NCBI GenBank assembly: GCA_044359525.1
Contig: JBIKLY010000123.1
Coordinates: forward strand, 1 to 6,209
DNA: 6,209 nt
DNA from: CAJBIL01 sp044359525
GTDB taxonomy: Bacteria > Pseudomonadota > Gammaproteobacteria > Burkholderiales > Rhodocyclaceae
Direction: 5' to 3'
The stretch's first letter is position 1, and each line of letters begins with the position of its first letter. The notes under the pieces are model-generated. The model did not search any database. It was not told the origin of the DNA and saw nothing but the letters and a program-made list of their open reading frames with translations. Of this stretch, positions 5,277 through 6,209 are shown piece by piece. A program made the translations under genes and the position numbers.

Positions 5277-6209
5277 ATGAACAACCCGATGGAATACGCT
5301 AGCCTCGGTTTTGCCCACGGTGAAACCATCGACATGTTGCGTGATGCGATTCGCGCTTTTGCCGCTGCTGAAATTGCACCGCGCGCCGAAGCGATCGATC
5401 GTGACAATCTCTTCCCCGTCGATCTCTGGAAGAAATTTGGCGACATGGGCCTGCTCGGCATGACCGCCGACGAGGAATACGGCGGTACCGGCCTTGGCTA
5501 CCTCGCGCACATCATCGCCATGGAAGAAATCTCGCGTGCGTCGGCCAGCGTCGGCCTGTCGTATGGCGCGCACTCCAATCTTTGCGTCAATCAGATCCGG
5601 CGCAACGGCAACGCCGCGCAGAAGACGAAATACCTGCCCAAGCTGATTTCCGGCGAACATGTCGGCGCGCTCGCCATGTCCGAGCCGAATGCCGGTTCCG
5701 ACGTGGTGAGCATGAAATTGCGCGCCGATAAAAAAGGCGATCACTACGTCCTCAACGGCTCGAAGATGTGGATTACCAACGGTGGCGACGCCGACACGCT
5801 GGTCGTCTACGCGAAGACCGACCTTGAGGCCGGCGCGAAAGGCATCACCGCTTTCATCATCGAAAAGGAGATGAAAGGCTTTTCCTGCGGCTCCAAGCTC
5901 GACAAGCTCGGCATGCGCGGCTCGAACACCTATCCGCTCTTCTTTGATGACTGTGAAGTACCGGCCGAAAACGTCCTCGGTGCACTGAATGGTGGCGTGC
6001 GCGTGCTGATGTCCGGGCTCGATTACGAGCGTGCCGTGCTGGCCGGCGGCCCGCTTGGCATCATGGCGGCGGCGATGGATGCGGTCATCCCTTTTGTGCA
6101 TGAGCGTAAGCAGTTTGGTCAGGCGATCGGCGAATTCCAGTTGATGCAGGGCAAGATCGCCGACATGTACACTACTTTCAACGTTTGCAAAGCCTACGTT
6201 TATGCCGTC
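5277..6209 (+). CDS. liuA: Isovaleryl-CoA dehydrogenase, 3' end missing at the window edge
   Basis: This FAD-dependent acyl-CoA dehydrogenase (also called ivd) oxidises isovaleryl-CoA to 3-methylcrotonyl-CoA in leucine degradation, passing electrons to electron-transfer flavoprotein. The open frame gives 311 residues from MNNPMEYASLGF and continues past the right edge; the family is about 390 residues long, so roughly 80 residues are missing. Visible signatures are the N-terminal helical domain, AMSEPNAGSD (133-142) and KMWITNG (163-169), which contact FAD and substrate, and KLDKLGMRGSNT. The segment SGLDYERAVLAGGPLG (246-261) contains E251, which aligns with the catalytic glutamate E254 of human isovaleryl-CoA dehydrogenase. 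That position of the base, rather than in the C-terminal part as in short- and medium-chain enzymes, marks this subfamily. FGQAIGEFQLMQGKIADMYT also closely resembles the human enzyme. It starts 5 bases after the thioesterase and is clearly in the same operon. Confidence 0.95.
   Translation, partial: MNNPMEYASLGFAHGETIDMLRDAIRAFAAAEIAPRAEAIDRDNLFPVDLWKKFGDMGLLGMTADEEYGGTGLGYLAHIIAMEEISRASASVGLSYGAHSNLCVNQIRRNGNAAQKTKYLPKLISGEHVGALAMSEPNAGSDVVSMKLRADKKGDHYVLNGSKMWITNGGDADTLVVYAKTDLEAGAKGITAFIIEKEMKGFSCGSKLDKLGMRGSNTYPLFFDDCEVPAENVLGALNGGVRVLMSGLDYERAVLAGGPLGIMAAAMDAVIPFVHERKQFGQAIGEFQLMQGKIADMYTTFNVCKAYVYAV

Noticed and set aside
5136..6101. 321-codon minus-strand open frame opposite isovaleryl-CoA dehydrogenase
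   Set aside because: The plus-strand frame is a clear acyl-CoA dehydrogenase along its entire length, so the antisense frame is a shadow.

Overview
The window looks like chromosome of a betaproteobacterium, most likely of the Rhodocyclales (Azoarcus, Thauera, Dechloromonas or Accumulibacter type). This is inferred from the GC-rich coding sequence, the type of class I PHA synthase, and a MerR regulator next to an isovaleryl-CoA dehydrogenase. No database search was possible. There are no mobile elements, CRISPR arrays or RNA genes that I can see. Six protein genes fill almost all of the window, and no gene-free stretch exceeds about 120 bases.

Left part, minus strand (about 1-4223): reading leftward from the divergent centre at about 4224-4339 come an MBL-fold hydrolase, phaC (class I polyhydroxyalkanoate synthase, overlapping the hydrolase gene by 23 bases), a GC-rich hairpin after phaC, and then a separately promoted alkaline-phosphatase-superfamily phosphodiesterase. 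A good sigma70-like promoter pointing left lies in bases 21-49 and fires out of the window.

Right part, plus strand (4340-6209): a MerR-type regulator resembling LiuR, a PaaI-like hotdog thioesterase, and the first 311 codons of isovaleryl-CoA dehydrogenase (liuA/ivd), which runs off the right edge. This is the head of a leucine/isovalerate degradation operon. Between the regulator and the thioesterase lies a striking site made of two overlapping perfect palindromes, probably the LiuR operator.

The two halves are metabolically compatible. Leucine breakdown yields acetyl-CoA and acetoacetate, and acetyl-CoA feeds PHA synthesis. A 14/16 copy of the right-hand operator box lies in the promoter of the phosphodiesterase gene, so the two halves may share a regulator. 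The other point worth a second look is that several genes have a -10-like box only a few bases before the start codon and no Shine-Dalgarno sequence, which suggests leaderless or nearly leaderless mRNAs. Nothing in the window is clearly a wholly new system; the novelty lies in the regulatory sites and the uncharacterised MBL and phosphodiesterase neighbours of phaC.
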